Assembly: GCA_910578845.1 (NCBI GenBank)
Contig: CAJTSL010000004.1
Location: 58,838-111,013 of the forward strand
DNA: 52,176 nt
Source of the DNA: an uncultured Lachnospiraceae bacterium
GTDB lineage: Bacteria > Bacillota > Clostridia > Lachnospirales > Lachnospiraceae
Direction: 5' to 3'
The notes under the pieces were generated by a model. It was not told where the DNA came from. It saw nothing but the letters and a program-made list of their open reading frames with translations, and did not search any database. The translations under genes and the position numbers were made by a program. Positions 40,123-49,305 of the stretch are shown piece after piece (the first letter of the stretch is position 1; each line of letters begins with the position of its first letter).

Positions 40123-41835
40123 ATGAAATCTTTAGAAGAATTACGAAATAATCTTCGTGCAATCAACCGTAAAAGTTATCCTGCTTATAAGTCGTTGGCA
40201 GGAAGCTATTCTTTTGGAAAATACATATTGAATATTGAGCATGTACAAGGAGATCCCTTCGCGGCGCCGTCAAGGCTAAGCGTAAAAGTCAGCCATAAAG
40301 TTGCAGGATTTCCTTCTGCCTATTATAGTACAAAATGGAATAAGACTGCATTAGAAGATTATTTGTTAAGACGTTTTCATAAACAGTCTGATAAATTCTG
40401 TTTCCAAGCAAAGGGATCAGGAAAAAGCGGGATAATAACTGTGAGCCGTTGCGGGCAGGAAGTATTAGAAAGAACAGCATGCGAAATTACTACGGAAGAA
40501 GTCATCGTGCGATTCGAGGTGGGATTTCCGGCGAATGGACGTACTATCAATGCAACAGAATTAGAAAAGATTTTATTTGACTTCATTCCTGTCTGTGTCG
40601 AACAAAGCTTATATTATAGTAAAACACCAAAAGCAGAATTAGAGAAGACGATCTTCCTTGCGGAAGACCAGCAATTTATCAGAGAAGAAATGAAGAAACA
40701 AGATATTGTGGCATTTATTGCAGATGGATCTGTTTTGCCCAGGGAAAGTGGAGTATCTGATAGACCGTTAAAAGATGGTATCCCTTTTCAGTCGCCTGAA
40801 ACAATGGCAGTCACTTTAAAACTTCCTCATAAGGGCGAACTTAGGGGAATGGGAATTAAGAAGGGCATAACATTAATCGTAGGCGGCGGTTATCATGGAA
40901 AATCAACTCTGCTAAAAGCGTTAGAAAGGGGCGTTTACCAACATATTGCCGGAGATGGCAGGGAATATGTCATTACCGATGAAACAGCTCTTAAATTACG
41001 GGCAGAGGATGGAAGGAAAATTACCAATACGGATATTTCTCTTTTCATTAATCATCTGCCAAATGGAAAAGATACACGGAAATTTTCTACTTTGGATGCC
41101 AGCGGAAGCACTTCCCAGGCAGCAAATATTATAGAAGGCATAGAAGCAGGCAGCAGGCTTTTGTTGATCGATGAAGATACTTCTGCGACAAACTTTATGG
41201 TACGCGATGAATTAATGCAGCGTGTCGTAGCACGGGAGAAAGAACCGATTACGCCTTTCTTGGAACGGGCAAAGGATTTATTTGAACAAGAAGGCATCTC
41301 TACGATTCTGGTAGTAGGAAGCTGTGGATCTTACTTTTATATTGCTGATAAAGTATTACAAATGGATTCTTATCGCGCCATTGATATTACACAAGAAACG
41401 AAAAAGATTTTAGAGAAATATCCGTCCCCTGTTGTATCTGCGCCAGAATTCCAATTGCCGGTGAACAAAAGAGAAATTGATTTATCCGGTACTACGCAGA
41501 AAAGAAAAACATATCATGGTAACAGTTATGTAGAAGAGAGATTAAAGATTAAAAGAATGGGAAAGACAGCATTTGCACTCGGAAAAGAAAATATTGATTT
41601 ACGTTATGTAGAACAGCTTGTAGATGAAGAACAGACACAGACGCTTGCTTATCTTCTCCGATATGCGAAAGAACATTTTAAGAATGGCGATCAGAATGTT
41701 AGTGATGTTGTAAAAACATTAGAAAATATATTGGAGACGAAAGGTATTGCTGGGATCTGTGATAAAGGAAATGTGCCATCAGGTCTGGCAATGCCAAGGA
41801 TACAGGAAATTTTTGCATGTTTTAATAGATATTAG
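40123..41835 (+). CDS. Predicted ABC-class ATPase (COG3044 type)
   Basis: This 570-residue soluble protein has an ATPase core with Walker A VGGGYHGKSTLLKALE and Walker B-like LLLIDEDTSATNFMVRDELM. A further conserved block, STILVVGSCGSYFYIADKVL, follows. It matches the uncharacterised ABC-ATPase family without membrane partners. N-terminal (about 1-200) and C-terminal regions flank the core; the latter holds a charged linker and helices. No permease, peptidase or substrate-binding gene lies nearby, so a transport role is unlikely. Function is unknown. AGGATGGAGG lies upstream of the ATG and two family B repeats precede it. Confidence 0.85.
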   Translation: MKSLEELRNNLRAINRKSYPAYKSLAGSYSFGKYILNIEHVQGDPFAAPSRLSVKVSHKVAGFPSAYYSTKWNKTALEDYLLRRFHKQSDKFCFQAKGSGKSGIITVSRCGQEVLERTACEITTEEVIVRFEVGFPANGRTINATELEKILFDFIPVCVEQSLYYSKTPKAELEKTIFLAEDQQFIREEMKKQDIVAFIADGSVLPRESGVSDRPLKDGIPFQSPETMAVTLKLPHKGELRGMGIKKGITLIVGGGYHGKSTLLKALERGVYQHIAGDGREYVITDETALKLRAEDGRKITNTDISLFINHLPNGKDTRKFSTLDASGSTSQAANIIEGIEAGSRLLLIDEDTSATNFMVRDELMQRVVAREKEPITPFLERAKDLFEQEGISTILVVGSCGSYFYIADKVLQMDSYRAIDITQETKKILEKYPSPVVSAPEFQLPVNKREIDLSGTTQKRKTYHGNSYVEERLKIKRMGKTAFALGKENIDLRYVEQLVDEEQTQTLAYLLRYAKEHFKNGDQNVSDVVKTLENILETKGIAGICDKGNVPSGLAMPRIQEIFACFNRY

Positions 41836-41856
41836 AAATATTACAACTTAGTAGTG

Positions 41857-41883
41857 TAATAAAAAAATGTAAATAGCCGATAC
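41857..41883 (+). promoter_or_regulatory. Sigma-D (sigma-28)-type promoter of the flagellin gene
   Basis: TAAT (41857-41860), a 15-nt spacer and GCCGATAC (41876-41883) match the flagellar sigma consensus TAAA-N15-GCCGATAT with two differences. It lies 77 bases upstream of the flagellin start. Confidence 0.82.
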
Positions 41884-41960
41884 ATTTACTATATATACTT
41901 CTTGGGGGAGACTTTCAATGTAAACTGTAACCGTTCATAAATCTCAGGGGAGGTACAATA

Positions 41961-43880
41961 TTGATTTCAGTAAAACATAATATGCTTGCAAAGAATGCAA
42001 ACAGACAATTCGGGATCAACGATTGTAAAAATGCGAAAACAGTTGAAAAGCTCTCATCTGGTTATCGGATTAACCGTTCGGCAGATGATGCGGCAGGACT
42101 GGCTATTTCTGAGAAGATGCGCAGACAGATTAGAGGGTTGACACAAGCATCTAATAATGCGCAGGATGGTATTTCTATGGTACAATCTGCGGAAGGCGCT
42201 CTTGATGAAATCCATGCAATGCTACAGCGTAGCAATGAACTGGCTGTTAAAGCGGCAAACGGTACGTGGACGGAAGAAGACCGTCTTATGATAGACACAG
42301 AACTCCAACAAATTAAAAATGAAATCAATACGACTACGAAACATACAGTTTTCAATGAGATCCAATTATTTCCCGATAATGGCTTCTTACCTGGGGAGTC
42401 ATCTAGAATAGAAACATATAATTTTGAACTTCATCTGAATTTAAATGATGGTTCCTATATATTAGAAAATTTAGATGAGACCGCAGGAGAAACCAGTGAT
42501 TCTAACACAGTAGGAGATGTCAGCCGTGCGGGCGTAAATCCGACTTCTGGTGGTGGGAAACTTGCTGATTTGATTGTAAATGATCTGATTCCTAATGCGG
42601 CAAAACAGATATTTGATGCTTTTCCGTCTATTAAGAATAACATCGGCAGTGAAACGATGGATATCAAGATAACGGTCAAAAAAATAGATGGTTTAAATAA
42701 TACATTGGCTCGGGCAGGTTTTAAATATAGCACTGCAAATGATGGAAGCAGAGGCCATAGTTTAGAGATCCAAGTGGATTCCGCAGATTTTGTCGCAGCG
42801 GATGCGGAAGGGAGCGGCAACAGGGTGGAAGAATTGCAATCTACAATTGCCCATGAATTTATGCATTCTGTCATGCAGTTTGCTATGACGGATGGTATGG
42901 CTACGAGTGGAAGAAAGGGAAGCGCTTATTATTTTCCTACTTGGTTCAAAGAAGGGACGGCACAGCTTGCAGGCGGCGGGTTTCCAACCAATTGGAATAA
43001 TAACCTGATCGCCTATGCGAAACAGTTAACTGATGCCAATGATACAAGCCAGGATGCCAATATAAAGAAATATCTGCAATCTTATACGGTTGCCGGCAGG
43101 CCATATGGCCATGGATATCTGGCAGTTGCTTATGCCGGATATCTCGCTAATGGTGGCGGAGCAGTGACAGGTAAGAACATAGCGGCAGGCATGGATAAAA
43201 TTTTCGCAGATCTTATGGGTGGCAAGACATTTGCGGCAGCAATCCAGAATAATACAGGGAAGACAGTTACACAATTGACAAACGCAGTTAATAAGGGTGA
43301 GGCGGATTTAGTAGAATTTGTAAGAAAACTGTCATATGCTTCAAAAGGAGGAGCTGGTTCTGTCATAACTCCTACGCTAGATGTCGGTGGCGGAATGATC
43401 ATTGGTAATATAACAGTAAATCCAAATCCAGGCCAACCTGGAAATCCGGTAATACCGCCCGGGGGGACAGGACGTCCAAATGGCAGCAGAAGCATTGGCA
43501 TCCAGGTAGGGTCAGAATCAGGCCAACATATTACAATAGATTTATACCGAATGGATACAATTGCGCTTGGTTTAGAAGATACTGATGTCAAAACTGTGGA
43601 AACAGCAAGTGATGCGATTAATGAGATTAAGGATGCAATTGGTTATGTCAGCCATGTAAGAAGCAATTACGGCGCTGTACAGAATCGTTTGGAGCATACG
43701 ATAGCTAATTTAGATAATATTATTGAAAATATTACTGATTCGGAATCTCTTATCCGGGATACTGATATTGCAAAAGAAATGGTTACATATTCTAATAGCC
43801 AGATATTGCTTCAGGCAGGACAGTCTGTTTTATCTCAGGCAAACCAATGGCCGAACATGATATTGTCTCTTTTACAATAA
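41961..43880 (+). CDS. Flagellin with an inserted metallopeptidase domain (flagellinolysin type)
   Basis: This 639-residue protein has flagellin ends: N-terminal NMLAKNANRQFGIN, LSSGYRINRSADDAAGLAIS and QDGISMVQSAEGAL (residues 1-140); C-terminal RNYGAVQNRLEHTIANLD to SQANQWPNMILSLLQ (about 565-639). The hypervariable centre is replaced by about 350 residues bearing the zinc motif HEFMH (H298, E299, H302) and, 28 residues later, the likely third ligand E331 in WFKEGTAQL. This gluzincin arrangement is that of flagellinolysins, which assemble into proteolytic flagella in other Clostridia. A glycine/proline-rich segment (about 480-510) links back to the flagellin part. The start is TTG with GGGGAGG 7 nt upstream. 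No other flagellar gene is nearby. Confidence 0.88.
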   Translation: MISVKHNMLAKNANRQFGINDCKNAKTVEKLSSGYRINRSADDAAGLAISEKMRRQIRGLTQASNNAQDGISMVQSAEGALDEIHAMLQRSNELAVKAANGTWTEEDRLMIDTELQQIKNEINTTTKHTVFNEIQLFPDNGFLPGESSRIETYNFELHLNLNDGSYILENLDETAGETSDSNTVGDVSRAGVNPTSGGGKLADLIVNDLIPNAAKQIFDAFPSIKNNIGSETMDIKITVKKIDGLNNTLARAGFKYSTANDGSRGHSLEIQVDSADFVAADAEGSGNRVEELQSTIAHEFMHSVMQFAMTDGMATSGRKGSAYYFPTWFKEGTAQLAGGGFPTNWNNNLIAYAKQLTDANDTSQDANIKKYLQSYTVAGRPYGHGYLAVAYAGYLANGGGAVTGKNIAAGMDKIFADLMGGKTFAAAIQNNTGKTVTQLTNAVNKGEADLVEFVRKLSYASKGGAGSVITPTLDVGGGMIIGNITVNPNPGQPGNPVIPPGGTGRPNGSRSIGIQVGSESGQHITIDLYRMDTIALGLEDTDVKTVETASDAINEIKDAIGYVSHVRSNYGAVQNRLEHTIANLDNIIENITDSESLIRDTDIAKEMVTYSNSQILLQAGQSVLSQANQWPNMILSLLQ

Positions 43881-43931
43881 TATTTTAGCTTTGTCTGATC
43901 AAGTTCGTGGGATAATAGAAAGGAAGTTAGC

Positions 43932-44309
43932 ATGGGCGCAATTGTGAACATAACTTGTACATCATGTGGCGCAAAATGGGAACGTAATATAGGATGCGGC
44001 ATGTGGCATGCAGATTTACAACAAGTAGCGGAACTATATCCGGAAAATATTTCCCGGAAGATTAAAAAAACTGCTGCAAAAATAGAATTTCCGATTTTTG
44101 ATTTTGAATACCAATTATCTTCTTGTGATTTGTGTCATAATATAGAAAGCGTCCCGGTATTATATATTAGAGACGATCAAAGTAAATATATTGGCGCCTG
44201 CGAACAATGTGGCGGAGAAATAGAACTGATAGATACAATAGAGAATACTCATTGTCCAATATGTGGAAAAGTTTCTTTGCAATTAGAAGAAACTGGTCAA
44301 TGGGATTAA
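43932..44309 (+). CDS. Hypothetical zinc-ribbon protein
   Basis: This 125-residue protein has four CxxC pairs: CTSC (from residue 9), CDLC, CEQC and CPIC, enough for two zinc ribbons. It has no membrane segment. I do not recognise a named family. AGAAAGGAAG precedes the ATG. It follows the flagellin gene by 51 bases, but the sequence gives no functional link. A bidirectional terminator lies after it. Confidence 0.75.
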   Translation: MGAIVNITCTSCGAKWERNIGCGMWHADLQQVAELYPENISRKIKKTAAKIEFPIFDFEYQLSSCDLCHNIESVPVLYIRDDQSKYIGACEQCGGEIELIDTIENTHCPICGKVSLQLEETGQWD

Positions 44310-44351
44310 AGAAATTCATTATTTGATATACTACATTAAAACGATCATAGA

Positions 44352-44418
44352 TATAATCCCACTTATAATGCCACTAATTTAGTGAATGAATTCATATGGC
44401 TATCATAGTGGGATTTAT
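44352..44418. terminator. Bidirectional terminator
   Basis: AATCCCACT (44355-44363) and AGTGGGATT (44407-44415) form the stem, with further pairing inside and a nested CACTAATTTAGTG palindrome. T-rich runs follow on the plus strand, and it separates two convergent genes. Confidence 0.75.
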
Positions 44419-44427
44419 CTTTATATT

Positions 44428-45039
44428 TTATTTTATTTTCTCAAAGTCTTCAATTCCATGTTTGCACCATGGACAGATAAAATCAGGTGGCAGTTCTTCT
44501 CCTTCATATACATAACCGCATACCGTACATCTCCATCCTTTTACAGACTCATTAGGTTTGGAAGAAGGCTTCGGCTTTACATATTCATGATAATAGGAAT
44601 ATGTCATTGCCCATTTGTCAGAAATAACGTCAGCATCTGTTACAGAAGCAAGAAATAGCATATGAGTCCCTAAGTCATAAGAATGGACTACTTTACAATC
44701 GAAATAAGCAGATGTATGCTCTGTCAGATAAGGGAGTTCCTGTTTTGTCAAGGCAAAGGGGACATCAACAAATTTATCTGTTTCTCTACCGCTTTGAAAA
44801 CCGAAGTGTTGAAAAAGAGAAAACGGTGCAGTTTCAGAAAGAACGGAAATAGATACAATTCCTGATTTTTGTATCAGCTCACAAGTAAGATTTTCTTTAT
44901 TAATTGCAATTACAATTTGTTTGGGCTGGTCTGTGACTTGTGTTACAGTATTGATGATACATCCGTTCATTTTATTGTCTGATTTGGTTGCAGCGACATA
45001 AAGGCCATAAGATAATTGGAAAAAAGCTTTTGCATTCAT
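44428..45039 (-). CDS. Flavin reductase-rubredoxin fusion (high-molecular-weight rubredoxin)
   Basis: This 203-residue protein joins a flavin reductase-like FMN domain (residues 1-150, FFQLSYGLYVAATKSDNKMN) to a C-terminal rubredoxin whose iron ligands are C171, C174, C189 and C192 (RCTVCGYVYEG ... CPWC). Such fusions in Clostridia and acetogens pass electrons to flavodiiron proteins that remove oxygen or nitric oxide, suggesting oxidative-stress protection in an anaerobe. The partner is not in this window. The gene is free-standing and converges on the zinc-ribbon gene. Confidence 0.9.
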   Translation of the reverse strand: MNAKAFFQLSYGLYVAATKSDNKMNGCIINTVTQVTDQPKQIVIAINKENLTCELIQKSGIVSISVLSETAPFSLFQHFGFQSGRETDKFVDVPFALTKQELPYLTEHTSAYFDCKVVHSYDLGTHMLFLASVTDADVISDKWAMTYSYYHEYVKPKPSSKPNESVKGWRCTVCGYVYEGEELPPDFICPWCKHGIEDFEKIK

Positions 45040-45266
45040 GATATGAATTTCCTTTCTGTTTTTGATCTTTCATTTTTGTTTTTCAATTTTACCGATTTCA
45101 TTTTTATATAAGAAAAGAGTATGATGCAATTATATTACAGATATATCAGTTAAGATATAGTATTTAACAATAAACTTCTTTTTATTCTATAAGGATTCCA
45201 TAGAAAAATCAGAAAACTAATACAACTAAGATAATAAAGACAACGAAAAGAAAGGATGGCTATGAG

Positions 45267-46613
45267 ATGAATTTTGTCAGTGCTGAAGAAAAGAGAAATT
45301 ATATGTTGGAAACGCCAGTGAAAAAATTGGTTTGTACATTGGCAGGGCCGACTATTTTAAGTATGCTCATTACTTCTTTTTATAATATGGTAGATACTTT
45401 TTTCGTAGGAAAATTAAGTACACAGGCGACTGCTGCGGTTGGGATCGTATTTTCCCTGATGGCGATTATTCAAGCAGTAGGCTTTTTCTTCGGTCATGGG
45501 TCAGGTAATTACATATCCAGGAAACTAGGAGCAGGGGAAACAGAAGAAGCGGAAAAGATGGCGGCTGTTGGATTTTTCTCAGCATTTTTAGCCGGTATAG
45601 TGTTAATGATTGTTTGTTTGCTTTTCATAGAGCCACTTGCTTATATGCTTGGATCAACGGAAACGATATTGCCTTATACAGTGACTTATTTGTGGATTGT
45701 ATTATTGGGCGCGCCGGCAATGACTTCTTCTTTGGTATTAAATAACCAAATGCGTTTCCAAGGAAGCGCATTTTATGCGATGATTGGAATTGTCTCAGGT
45801 GCAGTGCTTAATATGGTCTTAGATCCCTTATTTATCCTTCATTTCAATCTCGGGATTGCCGGAGCGGCAATGGCGACTACCATAAGCCAATATGTCAGTT
45901 TCATTCTTCTTCTTTTTATGATAAAAAAAGGAGGAAATATACAAATTCAGTTCCGCAATTTTATACCAAGCATGCATTTTTACAAGGAAATGATAAGAGG
46001 AGGAATGCCTTCTCTATGTAGACAAGGATTAGCAAGTTTGGCGACCATCTGTTTAAATCATATGGCAGGCATGTATAGTGACGCTGTAATAGCAGGTATG
46101 TCGATTGTATCAAGAATAACAATGTTCGCAAATTCCGCCTTGATAGGATTTGGCCAAGGATTCCAACCAGTATGCGGTTTTAATTACGGCGCCGGTAAAT
46201 ATAAGAGAGTATTAGAAGCATTCTGGTTCTGTGTCAAATATGCTTTTCTGTTTTTAGTTGTAGTTGGAGTGGCAGGATTTATATTTGCACCAGGGCTTGT
46301 ATCCTTATTCCGGAAAGGCGATATGGATGTCATTGAAGTAGGAAGCGCTGCTTTACGCTATCAAGTGATTGTCTTTCCGTTGAATGCATGGATTGTTATG
46401 TGCAACATGATGTTACAATCTATTGGAAAGGGATTAAAAGCTTCCATTGTGGCTTCTGCAAGGCAGGGTCTTTGCTTCTTGCCTCTTATTCTGGTTTTGC
46501 CATATTTCTTTGGCTTATTTGGCGTGGAAATCTGTCAGGCCGTTTCAGATGTCTTGACACTTGCCATTTCTGTGCCGATTGGATTTAGCGTAATCCGTGA
46601 AATGCAGGAGTAA
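45267..46613 (+). CDS. MATE family efflux transporter
   Basis: This 448-residue membrane protein has about 12 helices in two halves. It starts with the MATE signature region TPVKKLVCTLAGPTILSMLI and YNMVDTFFVGKLST, with GHGSGNYISRKLGAGE and the second-half GFGQGFQPVCGFNYGAGKYK. MATE pumps use sodium or proton gradients to expel drugs or metabolites; the substrate cannot be read from sequence. Its stop codon forms part of a terminator hairpin shared with the convergent DUF4173 gene. AAAGGATGG lies upstream of the ATG. Confidence 0.94.
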   Translation: MNFVSAEEKRNYMLETPVKKLVCTLAGPTILSMLITSFYNMVDTFFVGKLSTQATAAVGIVFSLMAIIQAVGFFFGHGSGNYISRKLGAGETEEAEKMAAVGFFSAFLAGIVLMIVCLLFIEPLAYMLGSTETILPYTVTYLWIVLLGAPAMTSSLVLNNQMRFQGSAFYAMIGIVSGAVLNMVLDPLFILHFNLGIAGAAMATTISQYVSFILLLFMIKKGGNIQIQFRNFIPSMHFYKEMIRGGMPSLCRQGLASLATICLNHMAGMYSDAVIAGMSIVSRITMFANSALIGFGQGFQPVCGFNYGAGKYKRVLEAFWFCVKYAFLFLVVVGVAGFIFAPGLVSLFRKGDMDVIEVGSAALRYQVIVFPLNAWIVMCNMMLQSIGKGLKASIVASARQGLCFLPLILVLPYFFGLFGVEICQAVSDVLTLAISVPIGFSVIREMQE

Positions 46614-46640
46614 GGTGGGGATATTTATAACCCCGCCTTA
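46611..46640. terminator. Bidirectional terminator overlapping two gene ends
   Basis: TAAGGTGGGG (46611-46620) and CCCCGCCTTA (46631-46640) pair around ATATTTATAA. The first arm contains the MATE stop codon; the second lies within the last codons of the DUF4173 gene. Confidence 0.7.
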
Positions 46641-48301
46641 CATTCTGCTATAAAGATTGAGAAATTAAAATTCCTGAAATTCATTGCAGAAGATGATTTG
46701 TAAATTGTTTTGTAGTAATAATAAATAGGATTCCTGAAATCGTTCTCATCGTTTAGGACAGCTTTTATTTCTTTTTGCAGTTGTTTATATTTTTCCTGAG
46801 AGTAATCTTTACTTTCGTATCCATATTTGTTTTCCAACAGCACAAATTTTTTCATAGTATCCAATTCAACAGGGATATAAGGATTTTTATCCGTATCTAA
46901 TAAAACCGGCGCAGCATCGGCTGAAAGATAGGAGAGATATCTCAGGTTATCAAAATCGCCAGTGCTTTCGGCTTGGGCACGATATAAATTATAGCGGGCA
47001 ATCAAATAATCCGGGTGGACAAAGGAAAGAACAATATAAAATACGGTAGTGATCGCTATGCTATAGAAAAAAAGTGGAAACCTGCTATTGTATATATAAA
47101 TTGTGATCCCTATCATCAACAGGAAAATAACCATCAGCGCCCATAGAACGAAAACACGAAGGAAAGTCAGATTATATACAGAGATATACATAAACATTCT
47201 AATAGCGCTTGAAAGGATCATGATATAAGTACATCCGCTAATGATCGTAAGTAAAATTTTTAAGATGATATTATCTTTAAAAAAGCTGATGCAGAATAAC
47301 ACAATAACCAGGTTAATGATACATACAGTAAGCAATTGGAAAAATCCTTCTCTTGCATAGACAGAATACGTATATCCTGCCGGCAGCTTCATTTTGCCGA
47401 TGAAAAGATATAAGATCTGGATGACACTAAATAAGAGATAAACTGTGCAAAGCATTCCGGTGACCGTGATAGCGACAATAGGTTCTAATATTTTCTTTTC
47501 AGTCACTTCTTCTTTGATATTTTTCTTAGATAGTGCGGACAAAAGGGCATAAGAAGCAAAAAAAGTACATGTGATCATAAGACCGATTCTAATAAGCGTA
47601 GTAAATGCAAGATCAAAGGAAAATAAATTGTGTATAACATTATGGAAAACAATATCTGCGCTACTAAGTAATGTGATCATAATAAAAAGAATTGGTATGG
47701 AAATAGCAATACCGAGTAAAATGAAAACAAGTTGGCTCTCTTTTGTAGTTTTTTCCTCTTTTTTGGCAGCACAAAAAGAAGTTAAGTCGGAAAAGGGAGT
47801 AAAGAGGCTGACAAAAGCATCCCATCCGGTCCGGACAAAAGCGCCGGCGTATTTAAGAAAACTCCATCCTGTATCCTGATACACCGTATGCAAGACTAAA
47901 ATAGAAGCAAGGATAAATATACCAAGTTTGTTTAAACGCAAAAGCTGTATGGAATCCGTACAACAATTGGATAAGCCTAGTAGAAAGATACTAATGATAT
48001 AAAAGAGACTGTCTTTTTTGTATGGAACCTTTAACTTTTTCATAGATAAGAAGAAATAGCAAAAGGTTCCTACGACGAAAAAAGGGTAAGTAATCCCCGA
48101 TGCGTTTTTATAAAGGCAAAAAGTATAAAATAAAGCATAAAGAATTGTAGCGGGAGCGAAAAAAGAAAACTGGCTTTTCATCTGCTTACGCAGAAAGCTG
48201 TCTTTTGTAGTTACCTTCTCTTTTGGCTGAAAATAATCATTGATCGGGTAAGCATTATTAGGGATCTGTGAAGCATTACTTATTGTTGTCTGTTCGTTCA
48301 T
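46625..48301 (-). CDS. DUF4173 family membrane protein
   Basis: This 558-residue protein has a soluble N-terminus and about 10-12 membrane helices (residues about 45-440), such as LGIAISIPILFIMITLLSSA. A C-terminal cytoplasmic or outer segment follows (YLSADAAPVLLDTDKNPYIP, then NEN DFRNPIYYYYK). It fits the DUF4173 family, whose function is unknown. The ATG at 48301 follows AAAGGAG. A family A repeat begins exactly 37 bases upstream of the start, as at trxA, so this gene may have a structured leader. Confidence 0.82.
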   Translation of the reverse strand: MNEQTTISNASQIPNNAYPINDYFQPKEKVTTKDSFLRKQMKSQFSFFAPATILYALFYTFCLYKNASGITYPFFVVGTFCYFFLSMKKLKVPYKKDSLFYIISIFLLGLSNCCTDSIQLLRLNKLGIFILASILVLHTVYQDTGWSFLKYAGAFVRTGWDAFVSLFTPFSDLTSFCAAKKEEKTTKESQLVFILLGIAISIPILFIMITLLSSADIVFHNVIHNLFSFDLAFTTLIRIGLMITCTFFASYALLSALSKKNIKEEVTEKKILEPIVAITVTGMLCTVYLLFSVIQILYLFIGKMKLPAGYTYSVYAREGFFQLLTVCIINLVIVLFCISFFKDNIILKILLTIISGCTYIMILSSAIRMFMYISVYNLTFLRVFVLWALMVIFLLMIGITIYIYNSRFPLFFYSIAITTVFYIVLSFVHPDYLIARYNLYRAQAESTGDFDNLRYLSYLSADAAPVLLDTDKNPYIPVELDTMKKFVLLENKYGYESKDYSQEKYKQLQKEIKAVLNDENDFRNPIYYYYKTIYKSSSAMNFRNFNFSIFIAECKAGL

Positions 48302-48338
48302 TTGGATAATCTCCTTTCAATTTTATTCTTCCTTAAGC

Positions 48339-48538
48339 GATTGCGAAACTCCTATTTTTCAAAACTAGTTGTGCAAAATAGACAAGATCACGAGCGGGGT
48401 ACTTTGGCACCGTCGGCACTTTGGCGCTGTATTGTAGCGCCTTATGTGCCGCTACGAGTGCCAATGTAGCGAAAGCGGCCCTGCGACGATTTGTCTATTT
48501 TGTACAGCGCCTGCTTCTCAAAACCTAGTTTCGCAAAC
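48339..48538 (-). repeat. Structured intergenic repeat, family A copy 2 (MITE-like)
   Basis: GATTGCGAAACT (48339-48350) and AGTTTCGCAAAC (48527-48538) bound it, and the inner 130 bases match copy 1 closely. The stem GGCGCT (48423-48428) with AGCGCC (48436-48441) replaces the GACGCT/AGCGTC of copy 1, a change on both sides that keeps pairing. It has the same orientation and the same 37-nt distance to the downstream start codon as copy 1. Confidence 0.85.
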
Positions 48539-48543
48539 ACCTA

Positions 48544-48756
48544 TTATTCTTCCTCTTCTACATATTGAATAATATCACCGGGCTGGCAGTCTAGCGCTTT
48601 GCAGATTGCCTCTAATGTTGAAAACCGGATTGCTTTAGCCTTATTGTTTTTCAGAATGGAAAGATTAGCGAGGGTAAGGTCTACTTCATTTGCTAATTCC
48701 GTCAGGCTCATCTTACGCATTGCCATTATAACGTCTAGATTGATTATAATTGCCAT
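48544..48756 (-). CDS. Small HTH regulator of the Cro/CI (YozG) type
   Basis: This 70-residue protein is one helix-turn-helix domain (MAIIINLDVIMAMRKMSLTE, LANEVDLTLANLSILKNNKA, IRFSTLEAICKALDCQPGD) with an acidic tail. Such proteins are routinely paired with DUF2975 membrane proteins, as here. It probably binds the tandem palindromes upstream of the DUF2975 gene and controls its own operon. AAAGGAG lies 12 nt before the ATG. Copy 2 of family A begins 5 bases after its stop. Confidence 0.9.
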   Translation of the reverse strand: MAIIINLDVIMAMRKMSLTELANEVDLTLANLSILKNNKAKAIRFSTLEAICKALDCQPGDIIQYVEEEE

Positions 48757-48794
48757 TTTATCTTGTTACTCCTTTTTGTTATGTTATAAGCGGT

Positions 48795-49241
48795 CTATAT
48801 CGTCAGGTCATTTTCTAATTTGTAAGTAACTGCCTTATCGAATACTTGTGCCAATACCTTGCTGAATAACCCGGCGATGACGAATACCAGAATGACAATC
48901 ATGACTGCCGGCGTTATATAAATAAAAAGGCGGCATGCTGTAATGACGGCTATAAAGAAGCTATAAATGCTCATTTTCTCAAGGCTTTCTACATTCTCTC
49001 TGATAAAACAGTCATCATTTAATACAGATTGGAACATTTTACGTAGTTGTTTGATAATAAAGACGGCGAAGATACCTGATAAGAAAAAAACAATAAGCAG
49101 AGAATAAAAATTATTGCTAAAATAGGAGTTATATTTCCCATAGAAGCGAATACTAAAAGGTAGTGTAAACGTAACAAGGATGCCGCAATAATACATAAGA
49201 TCTAAGAGATATTTGGTGAACACTGTAAGTTTATCTTTCAT
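48795..49241 (-). CDS. DUF2975 family membrane protein
   Basis: This 148-residue protein has four predicted membrane helices (about residues 10-32, 45-62, 90-110 and 112-132). It belongs to the DUF2975 family, usually encoded with a small Cro/CI-type regulator that may be controlled by it. The pair could sense a membrane signal, but this is inference. GGGAGG lies 9 nt before the ATG, and a consensus promoter with operator-like palindromes lies upstream. Confidence 0.88.
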   Translation of the reverse strand: MKDKLTVFTKYLLDLMYYCGILVTFTLPFSIRFYGKYNSYFSNNFYSLLIVFFLSGIFAVFIIKQLRKMFQSVLNDDCFIRENVESLEKMSIYSFFIAVITACRLFIYITPAVMIVILVFVIAGLFSKVLAQVFDKAVTYKLENDLTI

Positions 49242-49276
49242 GAAGAAAAACCTCCCTTTTCTTTGCTATTTTCCAT

Positions 49277-49305
49277 ACTATAGCATAGTAAATATTGGAT
49301 GTCAA
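49277..49305 (-). promoter_or_regulatory. Promoter of the DUF2975-HTH operon
   Basis: On the minus strand, TTGACA (49305-49300), a 17-nt spacer and TATAGT (49282-49277) are near-consensus. The -35 overlaps the first operator palindrome. Confidence 0.85.
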
